Assembly: GCA_937981585.1 (NCBI GenBank)
Contig: CALJOA010000064.1
Location: forward strand, 1 to 64,000
Reading direction: 5' to 3'
Length of the DNA stretch: 64,000 bases
Source of the DNA: an uncultured Pirellulaceae bacterium
GTDB lineage: Bacteria; Planctomycetota; Planctomycetia; Pirellulales; Pirellulaceae
In this document: in pieces, positions 1 through 8,860 of the stretch
Position numbering within the stretch: position 1 is the stretch's first letter
How the letters are laid out: each line of letters opens with the position of its first letter
Notes under the pieces: generated by a model
The model's database searches: none
What the model was told of the DNA's origin: nothing
Seen by the model: the letters and a program-made list of their open reading frames with translations, nothing else
Program-made: the position numbers and the translations under genes

Positions 1-233
1 ACTCAATTTTAGCTTCCCCCTCGCTCACGCGTCGGGTTACCATTTCAGGAGCTTTCGCGACTAACGTGAGCGGCAAGGCGCTAAAAACCACTAGCGCCTT
101 GCCGCCCAGTCCAATATGAAATTGCCAAACAGTGCCTAGTGCTGATTGGTGTTTTCTTTCGGCAAACCAAGTAAGTTTCAGCACCAACAGTCGTCAGCGG
201 TTCTGAATCTATAGAAATACCAAGGAGAGTAAA

Positions 234-1295
234 TTGGCTGAAAAAGTCGTCATCATTGGAAGCGGTCCTGCGGGATGGTCCGCCGCAATCTACGCCGCCC
301 GAGCAAGTCTTTCACCGTTGCTGTTCGAGGGCACCGTAAAACCAGAAATGATTCCGTTGGGCCAACTGGCCTATACCACAGAAGTCGAGAATTACCCCGG
401 TTTCCCATTTGGAAACATTCACGGATTCGTTCAAAGCGCCGTCGATAAGGACCGCCATTGGAACCTGCCCGATCCTCCCGACCATAAAAAGGATGGTCAG
501 TACCACTACGCTGTTCAAGGCACCGAGTTGATGGAGCTGATGAAACAGCAAGCCCTCAACTTCGACACCCGCGTTGTCGAAGACGACATCGTCGACATCG
601 ACGTGACTTCGAGGCCTTACAAAGTCATCCCAGCCGGTGGCGAGCCGATCGAGACTCATGCGATCATCATCGCCACCGGAGCCCGAGCCAATTATCTTGG
701 CCTGCCTTCGGAAGAAGAATACAAGAACAAGGGTGTCAGCGCCTGTGCCGTTTGCGATGGAGCGTTGCCAACCTTCCACGCCAAACCGCTTGCTGTCGTT
801 GGAGCGGGGGATTCGGCGGTTGAAGAAGCCACCTATTTGGCCAACTTGAAATCGGCGGTCAAAGTCCACATGATTGTCCGCCGCGACGAGATGCGAGCCT
901 CCAAAATCATGCAGCAGAGAGCCTTTGATAACCCCAAGATCGAAGTCCACTGGAACCAAGTCGTTGACGAAGTTCTCGGTGACGGCAACTTGGTGACTGG
1001 CCTGAGACTCAAAAGTACCGTCGACGATTCGACCAGCGAATTGGCGGTCGGCGGAATGTTCGTGGCGATCGGCCACACGCCCAACACGAGCTTTTTGGGC
1101 GGAAAAGTCGCAATGAACGACAAGGGCTACATCCAGTGGACTTTGCCATTTCGAACAAACACCAGCGTCGAGGGGGTTTTTGCTGCGGGCGACGTCGCCG
1201 ATGATTATTATAGACAGGCAATTACCTCGGCAGGCACAGGCTGCATGGCGGCACTGGATGTCGAGAGATACTTGGCTGACAAAGGCATTGAGTAG
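234..1295 (+). CDS. trxB: Thioredoxin reductase (FAD/NAD(P)-binding, CAVC redox motif)
   Basis: [15 protein letters not shown] dinucleotide motif, CAVCDGA redox-active site, GHTPNT and [22 protein letters not shown]-terminal motif; TTG start with AAGGAG upstream. Confidence 0.93.
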   Translation: MAEKVVIIGSGPAGWSAAIYAARASLSPLLFEGTVKPEMIPLGQLAYTTEVENYPGFPFGNIHGFVQSAVDKDRHWNLPDPPDHKKDGQYHYAVQGTELMELMKQQALNFDTRVVEDDIVDIDVTSRPYKVIPAGGEPIETHAIIIATGARANYLGLPSEEEYKNKGVSACAVCDGALPTFHAKPLAVVGAGDSAVEEATYLANLKSAVKVHMIVRRDEMRASKIMQQRAFDNPKIEVHWNQVVDEVLGDGNLVTGLRLKSTVDDSTSELAVGGMFVAIGHTPNTSFLGGKVAMNDKGYIQWTLPFRTNTSVEGVFAAGDVADDYYRQAITSAGTGCMAALDVERYLADKGIE

Positions 1296-1333
1296 TTCAT
1301 ATTGGAACCGTCGGCACTGGCCCCGATTTTTTA

Positions 1334-1435
1334 TTGAGCCGTTTAGCCCTAGCCCCTGGTTCTTTTGTTGAGCCGTTTGGGAGCTAGCCCCGGTTTTTTT
1401 GTTGAGCCGTTTGGGCGCTAGCCCCGGTTTTTTTA
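1334..1435. repeat. Tandem repeat, 3 x 34 bp (TTGAGCCGTTTGGGCGCTAGCCCCGGTTTTTTTG), partial fourth unit upstream
   Basis: Units start at 1334, 1368 and 1402, exactly 34 bp apart; each ends in a T-tract. Confidence 0.9.
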
Positions 1436-1494
1436 GTCAACTTCATACAACTCAACCGCACCACAACCAGAACAACTGAACCAATTCGAACCTC

Positions 1495-3276
1495 ATGAAC
1501 AATAAAACTTTTCGAGATCGTGAAATTCTTTCGCAAGCCCATGAACGTGGACCGCTTTCGACACTCGGAGCCTACTTTCGATTATCGGGTCCTGGCTGGC
1601 TACAGAGCGCCATTACCCTGGGCGGTGGATCGCTTGGCGGGGCGTTGTATCTCGGTGTGATTGGCGGTAGTAGCATGTTGTGGCTGCAACTGGCGGCGAT
1701 CGTCATCGGTGTCATCATGCTTTCAGCGATCAGCTATGTGACGTTGTCAACGGGCAAACGGCCCTACGGCGCGATCAACGAATATGTGAACCCGGTTCTT
1801 GGTGCCAGTTGGATCACCGCCACAATTTTGGCCAACATGATTTTCATTCTGCCGCAGTTCTCGCTGTGCTACGACGTGCTGGACAAGAACTTTGGGGCCG
1901 TTGATTCGATGGCCATGCAGTTCTCAGACGCCGAGTCGGTTGCCGACCTGACCGAGGAGGCCATTTTTCAGGCCAAAGTCACCATTTCGGTGATCATTGG
2001 ATTTATAGCATTCGTCATCGTTTGTATGAGTTTTAAACCTGGTTGGGCGGCGAAGATGTTTGACTTGCTACTCAAAGCAATTGTCGGCGCGATCGTGATT
2101 TGCTTTGTCGTCGCCGTCGTTTACCTGACACAGCAAAACAAGATTGACTGGCAGCAGGCGTTGCTTGGTTTTATTCCAGATCTTTCGCAGTGGTCCAATC
2201 CGGCGCCGAAAATTGCGGAACTGGTCAACGGTCTTCAGGGTTCTGCAAAACCATTTTGGACCGATCAGCTTGTCGATCGCCAGCAACAGATCATGATCGG
2301 TACAACGGCCACTGCGGTCGGTATCAATATGACATTTCTGTTACCCTACTCGATGCTTGCTCGCGGATGGGACAAGACGTTCCGCGGATTGGCTCGTTGG
2401 GACTTGATCACAGGGATGGCGATTCCGTTCATCGTGGTGACCAGCTGTATCGTGCTGGCATCTGCCAATGCGTTTCACGCCACGATCGACGACGACTTCA
2501 AAAGCAACGATCCGGCAGTAGTTCAAAAAAGCCGACTTTTCAACGGCATCAAAAGCACGGTTAAAAAGCGCATGGAGCGCGGTGATGCAGATGCATTTGC
2601 TGCAATTGCTGCGATGCCCAGTTCGACATCTGAAGAAGTTGCTGCCAAAGACGCGGCCCAAACCCAATTGATTGCAGACTTTGTCGCCGCGATGAGCGAA
2701 GAAGAAAAGACGGTTGCAGCGACATTGGTCAAACCCAACACCCAGCAGTTGGCCAGAACGCTTGAGCCGGTCCTTGGAGACAAAGCCAACGTTGTGTTCG
2801 GTTTGGGAGTTCTGGGGATGGGTTTCTCCACGATCATTATTTTGTCGATGATCAACGGATACGCTTTCGCTGAAATTCTCAACGTTTACGAAAGCACGAT
2901 TGTACGGGTCATTGGTGCGTTGGCCGCGATTCTGGTTGGAGTTGCGTGGTTCTACATTTGGACGGGCGATTCCAAAACTTATCTGGTGATTATCGCGTCG
3001 AGTTTCGCGGCGATCTTATTGCCGATCGCTTACTTTACGTTCATGGCATTGATGAATAATGAAGAACTCTTGGGCGAAGAGAAGCCCACCGGAACTCGAA
3101 TGTCGATCTGGAATCTTCTGATGACGATCGGAGTCATTAGCGCCGTTGCCATGTCGTATGGTTCGATTTCAACCAAGATCGATAGCCCCGACGGACCTTT
3201 CGTAATTGGCGGCGTCGTGACGTTCCTGATTCTTGCGATCGTTGGATTTACCGCGCGGCCAAGGTACGACGATTAG
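1495..3276 (+). CDS. NRAMP-like metal-ion transporter family membrane protein
   Basis: Multiple TM segments; N-terminal SGPGWLQSAITLGGGSLGGALYLG resembles the Nramp TM1 region; large soluble insertion at aa ~330-425. Confidence 0.65.
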   Translation: MNNKTFRDREILSQAHERGPLSTLGAYFRLSGPGWLQSAITLGGGSLGGALYLGVIGGSSMLWLQLAAIVIGVIMLSAISYVTLSTGKRPYGAINEYVNPVLGASWITATILANMIFILPQFSLCYDVLDKNFGAVDSMAMQFSDAESVADLTEEAIFQAKVTISVIIGFIAFVIVCMSFKPGWAAKMFDLLLKAIVGAIVICFVVAVVYLTQQNKIDWQQALLGFIPDLSQWSNPAPKIAELVNGLQGSAKPFWTDQLVDRQQQIMIGTTATAVGINMTFLLPYSMLARGWDKTFRGLARWDLITGMAIPFIVVTSCIVLASANAFHATIDDDFKSNDPAVVQKSRLFNGIKSTVKKRMERGDADAFAAIAAMPSSTSEEVAAKDAAQTQLIADFVAAMSEEEKTVAATLVKPNTQQLARTLEPVLGDKANVVFGLGVLGMGFSTIIILSMINGYAFAEILNVYESTIVRVIGALAAILVGVAWFYIWTGDSKTYLVIIASSFAAILLPIAYFTFMALMNNEELLGEEKPTGTRMSIWNLLMTIGVISAVAMSYGSISTKIDSPDGPFVIGGVVTFLILAIVGFTARPRYDD

Positions 3277-3347
3277 TAGTTCGAACCCAATATCCATCGA
3301 AAATGCCCTTTCGGCTCCAAGGATGTGCCGAGTAATCAATGGTTTTT

Positions 3348-3409
3348 GACAGGATGAACATGATTTACAGGATCGCGCGCTGCATCTTGTTAATCATGTA
3401 AATCCTGTC
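3348..3409. repeat. Interspersed palindromic repeat (GACAGGATGAACATGATTTACAGGAT...ATCTTGTTAATCATGTAAATCCTGTC)
   Basis: 26-bp imperfect inverted arms around a ~10 nt loop; same family as the repeats at 5027, 5248 and 5469. Confidence 0.88.
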
Positions 3410-3574
3410 TTCTACTAAGCTCTGTCCTCACCACCCGTCTGCCCTTCACGAAAAGCGCACGCGCAAAAGTATCTGCTTGTTCGTTAGGGGACTCTCTATG
3501 GAAACTCCGCCCACCCTCCTACAATAAACTCAGCCAAAAACAACTAACTGAGTTTGCAGGAGCTGGGCGGACGT

Positions 3575-4975
3575 ATGGAAAAGATCTCGGTCAAAAACGC
3601 ACGTGATGAGTCATCGATAGGTAAAACTGGGAAACTGCAAGGCTGGGTGCGCACGCGTCGCGATTCCAAAGCCGGTTTCAGCTTTATCGAAATCAATGAC
3701 GGTTCGAGTCAAGGCAACATTCAGATTATCGCCCCCGCGGATTTGGAAAACTACGAATCTGAAATCAAACGCCTGACCGCCGGCTGTAGTATCTCGGCCG
3801 AGGGCGAGATTAAGGAATCTGGTGGCCGCGGTCAAAAGACCGAAATGCAAGCCGCCCAGATTTCCGTACACGGTTGGGCTGACCCAGATGAGTATCCGCT
3901 TCAGAAGAAACGGCATTCAATGGAGAAACTACGAGAGTGGGCTCACCTTCGCCCACGTACCAATACGTTTGGGGCGGTCGCGAGAGTTCGAAATTGCATC
4001 TGCAATTCGATTCACCAGTTTTATCAAGAGCAAGGCTTCCTCTACATCAACACCCCGATCATCACGGCGAGCGATTGTGAAGGCGCCGGCGAGATGTTCC
4101 AAGTCACGACGATGAAGATGGATCAGATTGCCAAGCAGCAAATTGAAAACCTCAACTACAAATTTGACTTTTTTGACAAACCAGCTTACCTGACCGTCAG
4201 CGGACAACTGGCGGCAGAAACTTATGCCTGTGCGCTTGGGAAAGTCTACACGTTCGGGCCAACGTTTCGAGCCGAGAATTCCAATACATCGCGCCATTTG
4301 GCCGAGTTCTGGATGGTAGAGCCGGAAGTCGCGTTCAATGATCTCGACGACAACATGGACTTGGCCGAATCGTTTCTCAAACGAATCTTTACCGACGCGT
4401 TGGAAAAGTGCGGTCAGGACATGGAGTTCTTCAACGAGCGGATCGACCAGGAGAAAACTCTGATCAAGCGGCTTGAGGCAATCATCAACACCGAGTTTGT
4501 TCGACTTCCTTACACAGAGGCCGTCGAGATTCTCGAATCGTCAGGCCAGAAATTCGATTTCCCCGTCAAGTGGGGCATTGACCTGCAATCCGAGCACGAG
4601 CGATTTTTGACTGAGAAACATTTTGAAAAGCCCGTCATCCTTTTCGATTATCCCAACACGATCAAGCCGTTCTACATGTACTGCAACGATGATGACAAAA
4701 CGGTTCGTGCGATGGACGTGCTAGTTCCCGGTGTCGGCGAGATCATTGGTGGAAGCCAACGCGAACACCGACTGGATGTGCTTGAGTCTCGCATGAAAGC
4801 ACAAGACCTCGATATTGAAGAGTATTGGTGGTACGCCGATCTGCGTCGATATGGAACCGTGCCTCACGCCGGGTTTGGATTGGGGCTTGAGCGAGCAGTA
4901 CAGTTCGTGACCAGTATCGGCAACATCCGCGACGTGATCCCGTTTCCTCGAACGCCAGGAAATGCAGAGTTTTAA
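3575..4975 (+). CDS. asnS: Asparaginyl-tRNA synthetase
   Basis: Class II aaRS motifs ([59 protein letters not shown]); N-terminal OB fold. ATG 3575 preferred over the TTG at 3554. Confidence 0.95.
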   Translation: MEKISVKNARDESSIGKTGKLQGWVRTRRDSKAGFSFIEINDGSSQGNIQIIAPADLENYESEIKRLTAGCSISAEGEIKESGGRGQKTEMQAAQISVHGWADPDEYPLQKKRHSMEKLREWAHLRPRTNTFGAVARVRNCICNSIHQFYQEQGFLYINTPIITASDCEGAGEMFQVTTMKMDQIAKQQIENLNYKFDFFDKPAYLTVSGQLAAETYACALGKVYTFGPTFRAENSNTSRHLAEFWMVEPEVAFNDLDDNMDLAESFLKRIFTDALEKCGQDMEFFNERIDQEKTLIKRLEAIINTEFVRLPYTEAVEILESSGQKFDFPVKWGIDLQSEHERFLTEKHFEKPVILFDYPNTIKPFYMYCNDDDKTVRAMDVLVPGVGEIIGGSQREHRLDVLESRMKAQDLDIEEYWWYADLRRYGTVPHAGFGLGLERAVQFVTSIGNIRDVIPFPRTPGNAEF

Positions 4976-5016
4976 CTACTTCGCTTCCTCCTGCGGCCGT
5001 GGACAGGAAGTTGCTG

Positions 5017-5535
5017 CAGATATTGAGACAGGATGAACATGATTAACAGGATGTCGCGCGCAAATCATTTACCTCCTGTAAATCCTGTCCAAAATCAAGC
5101 ACTGTTCTCCACCAATTCCTACCATACTTTCGCTGATGAGTTAATGGTTAGTGCAGATTAGCGAAGATTAGTGTTCCTTCTTCCCAATCACCATCAACCA
5201 ATTTAGAGTCCAGATCTTCGACTGAATTATCAGAATACAGATATTGAGACAGGATGAACATGATTAACAGGATGTCGCGCGCAAATCATTTACATCCTGT
5301 AAATCCTGTCCAAAATCAAGCACTGTTCTCCACCAATACCTACCATACTTTCGCTGATGAGTTAATGATTAGTGCAGATTAGCGAAGATTAGTGTTCCTT
5401 CTTCCCAATCACCATCTACCAATTTAGAGTCCAGATCTTCGACTGAATTATCAGAACACAGATATTGAGACAGGATGAACATGATTAACAGGATGCCGCG
5501 CGCAAATCATTTACATCCTGTAAATCCTGTCCAAA
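5017..5535. repeat. 221-bp near-identical tandem repeat, 2 full copies + 77-bp partial third, each containing the CAGGAT palindrome
   Basis: Palindrome starts at 5027, 5248 and 5469 (221 bp period); only a few substitutions between copies. Confidence 0.93.
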
Positions 5536-5551
5536 CATCCTCCCTGCCCGA

Positions 5552-6973
5552 TCAAGCGTTCGTCTTAAACGCATCCAGTGCTCGCTGGCGACCGGCCGAG
5601 TACTCGACGACAAAATCGGGATACTCAATCCCCAGTTCCTCGATAGCGTTGGAAAGCTTCTTGGGATCGTGAAGCGATTTTGCCGGGACGGATTCCAACT
5701 CGGGACACATCTGTTTGATGAACTCGCCGTCGGGGTCGAACCGTTTGCTTTGGCTGAACGGATTGAAGATTCGAAAATACGGGACCGCGTCGGTTCCGGT
5801 CGAAGCCGACCACTGCCAGCCGCCATTGTTGGCTGCCAGATCACCGTCGATCAGATTTTCCATAAAGTACTTTTCGCCCAACCGCCAATCGATCAACAGG
5901 TTCTTCGTTAGGAACATCGCCGTCACCATGCGCAGCCGATTGTGCATCCAGCCTGTTTGATTCAGTTGCCGCATCCCGGCGTCAACGATCGGATAGCCGG
6001 TCTGACCGGTTTTCCAAGCCATCAAATCGGATTCACTATCGCGCCACGGAATCGACTCGGTTTTCAATTTGAAGGGTTTGTGTTTTGAGACGCGCGGAAA
6101 CCCTACCATCACGTGGGCGTAGAAATCTCGCCAAGTCAATTCGGAGATCCAAATCGTGGCACCTTGGTTCCCTCCATCAATCTCGCCGCCCTTCGCCTTG
6201 AGCGCCGCGGCCATGCATTGACGCGGCGAAATAACACCGGCGGCCAAATAAGCCGATAGTTCACTGGTGCCTTCCAGCGACGGAATATCGCGGGCTTGGT
6301 CGTAGTCAGAAATTTTGCTGGCAAAATGCTTCAGTCGCTTGGCGGCTTCGGCTTCTCCGGCTGGATAGCAATCGCGAAAGTCGTTCGTAAAATCAAAACC
6401 CGCAACCGATTTCGGGATTGGAGAAGGCTTCACGCCGACGTCCGGTTGCTTGGACGGCTTGCCAACCGGCTGGGAGTACTCAATCGCCTTGGTGTTCCAG
6501 ACTTTTCGATAGGGAGTAAATACTGAGTAGAACTTGCCCTGCTTGGTTTCTATTTCTTTGGGTGGAACGATAACCCGATCATGAAACTGCTGCACGACGA
6601 TATCGTTGGCTCGGCACAACCGAACCATTTCGGAATCCCGATCCAGCTCGTTGACTTCATATTCCCGGTTAAAAGACAAAGCCGAACATCGGTGCTTTTT
6701 CGCGGTCTTGAGAACGACAGCGGGAGCCTCACCGAATGTGTCACACGTTTTGATCAACAGCGGAATGTTCAGTCTGGCCAGTGAAGCGGACAATGATCGC
6801 AGGTTTTCGATCCAGAAACTGACTTTGCAATCCGCGTCATCGTGTTGTTTCCACTGCAGCGGCGTAATCACAAACAACGCAACCACTCCGTCGCTGGAGT
6901 GCTTGGCGGCGTTAAACAAAGCCGAATTGTCGATGATGCGAAGGTCGCGTCGAAACCAAATTAAAGTTCTCAT
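5552..6973 (-). CDS. phrB: Deoxyribodipyrimidine photolyase (cryptochrome/photolyase family)
   Basis: MRTLIWFRRDLRIIDNSALF N-terminus; FAD-binding motifs TGYPIVDAGMRQLNQTGWMHNRLRMVTAMFLTKNLLIDWRLGEKYF and NNGGWQWSASTGTDAVPYFRIFNPFSQSKRFDPDGEFI. Confidence 0.95.
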   Translation of the reverse strand: MRTLIWFRRDLRIIDNSALFNAAKHSSDGVVALFVITPLQWKQHDDADCKVSFWIENLRSLSASLARLNIPLLIKTCDTFGEAPAVVLKTAKKHRCSALSFNREYEVNELDRDSEMVRLCRANDIVVQQFHDRVIVPPKEIETKQGKFYSVFTPYRKVWNTKAIEYSQPVGKPSKQPDVGVKPSPIPKSVAGFDFTNDFRDCYPAGEAEAAKRLKHFASKISDYDQARDIPSLEGTSELSAYLAAGVISPRQCMAAALKAKGGEIDGGNQGATIWISELTWRDFYAHVMVGFPRVSKHKPFKLKTESIPWRDSESDLMAWKTGQTGYPIVDAGMRQLNQTGWMHNRLRMVTAMFLTKNLLIDWRLGEKYFMENLIDGDLAANNGGWQWSASTGTDAVPYFRIFNPFSQSKRFDPDGEFIKQMCPELESVPAKSLHDPKKLSNAIEELGIEYPDFVVEYSAGRQRALDAFKTNA

Positions 6974-7114
6974 CGTTGAGATTAAACCGGAGTAAGCTGA
7001 CCGGTTCAACAGCCCATTCGACACGCAAACGAGATTTGCTAAATTAAAGATTCGTTAACCACCCCTTCGGACCGTCAAGCCAAATATAGCGGGCGTTCCG
7101 AGATGGTTGTGAGC

Positions 7115-7188
7115 GGGCCAGTAGCTCAGTTGGTTAGAGCAGGGGACTCATAATCCCTTTGTCGCGGGTTCGAGTCCTGCCTGGCCTA
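7115..7188 (+). tRNA. tRNA with CAU anticodon (elongator Met, or Ile2 after lysidine modification)
   Basis: Cloverleaf read by eye: acceptor GGGCCAG/CTGGCCT, D-arm GCTCAGTTGGTTAGAGC, anticodon loop CTCATAA, T-arm GCGGGTTCGAGTCCTGC; CCA not encoded. Confidence 0.93.
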
Positions 7189-7199
7189 TTCAGTATGTT

Positions 7200-7525
7200 T
7201 AAGGTTAGCGGGGGTTTTGCACTCACCTCGGTTTTCCCCGTGTTTGATTGCGAGTCGCTGCAAGGCATATCAGTCGTTGCGGCAGGTTTCGCCCCACCCC
7301 CTGCCCACTAACTGCCCCCTTTGTCGATTGCGAGGCTCAAGTGGCCAGGCGTCTTTTAGTTGGCTACCCTTGCGCTATTGCCAAGCCACTTGCAGACAGA
7401 CAACATGCAAAGGTAGGTACTGGTTGAGGTCGGTTTCGAGCGAGCCTCTCAGGTTGTGAAATAGTCGGGGCCAAGGCTCAATCGACTTACGAACCTCCTC
7501 AGCGTTCTTCTGCCCAAGCTGAAAC
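7200..7525 (-). pseudogene. Tyrosine recombinase/integrase C-terminal remnant, frameshifted
   Basis: Minus-strand reading gives ...EEVRKSIEPWPRLFHNLRGSLETDLNQYLPLHVVC, then a frameshift near 7390 into CKWLGNSARVAN*KTPGH, then GAKPAATTDMPCSDSQSN; this matches planctomycete phage-type integrase C-termini (WPRLFHNLRAS...HVV..W.GNS..VA..HY). Confidence 0.75.
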
Positions 7526-7662
7526 GTAACACGCTTCAAACCGATGTGGGGTTGGACAAGCGATGGCTTAAGCTGTGCTTGTATTCTGTTCGTGTTCGTC
7601 CGAATAGTTGTGCTAAACTAACCCTCGCGCGTTTCAATATTGGTTCATTGCTGGAGAGTTAT

Positions 7663-8685
7663 ATGAGTAGTGCTTTTACCTCAGTCAAGTTTGGGAGTCT
7701 GTTTGCTGCAATAATCCTGTGGCCGGTTTTAGGTGTGGCTCAGAAGGTCAAGATTCCGCCGGCAGATGAAACTATCAACGCTGCTACTGTTGTGGCCGCC
7801 AAAGCAGCCCTGCTTGAGGCTGAGCGGATCATCTTTCTCGGTGATTCCAACACCCACAACGGTGAGTTCATCGTTCAGCTTGAAGCCGCGATTCTTGAGA
7901 AGTTCGGAGCGGCGCCGGAGATGATCAACCTTGGGCTTGCCAGCGAAACTTGTAGTGGGGACTCGGAGCCCATTCATCCTTTCCCGCGTCCCAATGTGCA
8001 GGAGCGACTTGATCGGGCTCTCGAGAAAACTAAACCAGATGTTGTGGTTGCGTGTTATGGAATGAACGATGGGATTTATCATCCCTTCGACAAGGTCAGG
8101 TTCGAATCCTATCAAAAAGGAATCATGACGATCATCGATAAGGTCAAAGCTGCCGATGCAAAGCTAATCCTGCTGACGCCTCCACCGTTTGACCCATTGC
8201 CGGGTCGCAATAGAGGCAAGCTTGTGCCGACGGATGCCAAGAAGTTTTCCTGGAAGACGATCTACGAAAACTATGACTCCGAAGTCATCAAGGTGTACGC
8301 GGATTGGGTCCTCCAACAACGGACTGACGTGCTTGGGGTCGTTGATACCCACACGCCGGTTACCGAATATTTGGCGAACAAACGAACTTCAGATCCGGAT
8401 TTTGCGTTTTCCAAAGATGGCGTGCACTTCGACAAAGCGGGACACAAGGTTTTTGCCCAAGCGATATTGGATTCGCTGTCCGAGTTCGGCATCGAGGCAA
8501 AGCTAAGCTCCAATGACGAATTGCTGCAACTAATTCGAGAACGTCAGGCGATTTCACATTTGACTTGGCTGAGCGAAGTCAAGCATCTCAGGCCGGGCGT
8601 CAAAAAGGGATTGCCGCTTGCCCAAGCCGAAGAAAAGATGAAGCCGATTTCTGACAAAATTAATTCACTGGTAGAAAAGAATTGA
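7663..8685 (+). CDS. Secreted SGNH/GDSL-type hydrolase
   Basis: Signal peptide; GDSN block I, GMNDG block III, DGVHFDKAGH block V. ATG 7663 preferred over the upstream ORF start 7546. Confidence 0.8.
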   Translation: MSSAFTSVKFGSLFAAIILWPVLGVAQKVKIPPADETINAATVVAAKAALLEAERIIFLGDSNTHNGEFIVQLEAAILEKFGAAPEMINLGLASETCSGDSEPIHPFPRPNVQERLDRALEKTKPDVVVACYGMNDGIYHPFDKVRFESYQKGIMTIIDKVKAADAKLILLTPPPFDPLPGRNRGKLVPTDAKKFSWKTIYENYDSEVIKVYADWVLQQRTDVLGVVDTHTPVTEYLANKRTSDPDFAFSKDGVHFDKAGHKVFAQAILDSLSEFGIEAKLSSNDELLQLIRERQAISHLTWLSEVKHLRPGVKKGLPLAQAEEKMKPISDKINSLVEKN

Positions 8686-8860
8686 ATTCTTCCAACTCCG
8701 CGGCCTTGTTTGATTGCGTCACCATCGGAGGGGGATACACGGATTGATCATTTGGCGGTGATTGGGTTTTAGAGGTTTCGAGCGGGTCGAAAAGCAGATA
8801 AGTTTATGGGTTTCAATCCGATTGAGTCGGAAACTACTAAACCCCAGACCTCGAATCATC

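Noticed and set aside
312-1076. Long antisense ORF opposite trxB (254 aa), and many similar overlapping ORFs in the track (e.g. 34358-34972, 39142-39948, 53845-54594)
   Set aside because: Codon-shadow ORFs opposite or within confidently identified genes; no recognisable domains.
2455-2800. Soluble insertion in the Nramp-like transporter as a separate domain
   Set aside because: No recognisable motif; may be a lineage-specific loop. Not enough evidence for a finding.
5017-5535. CRISPR-like array
   Set aside because: The repeat unit is 221 bp with no short repeat/variable spacer pattern; it is a tandem duplication with internal palindromes.
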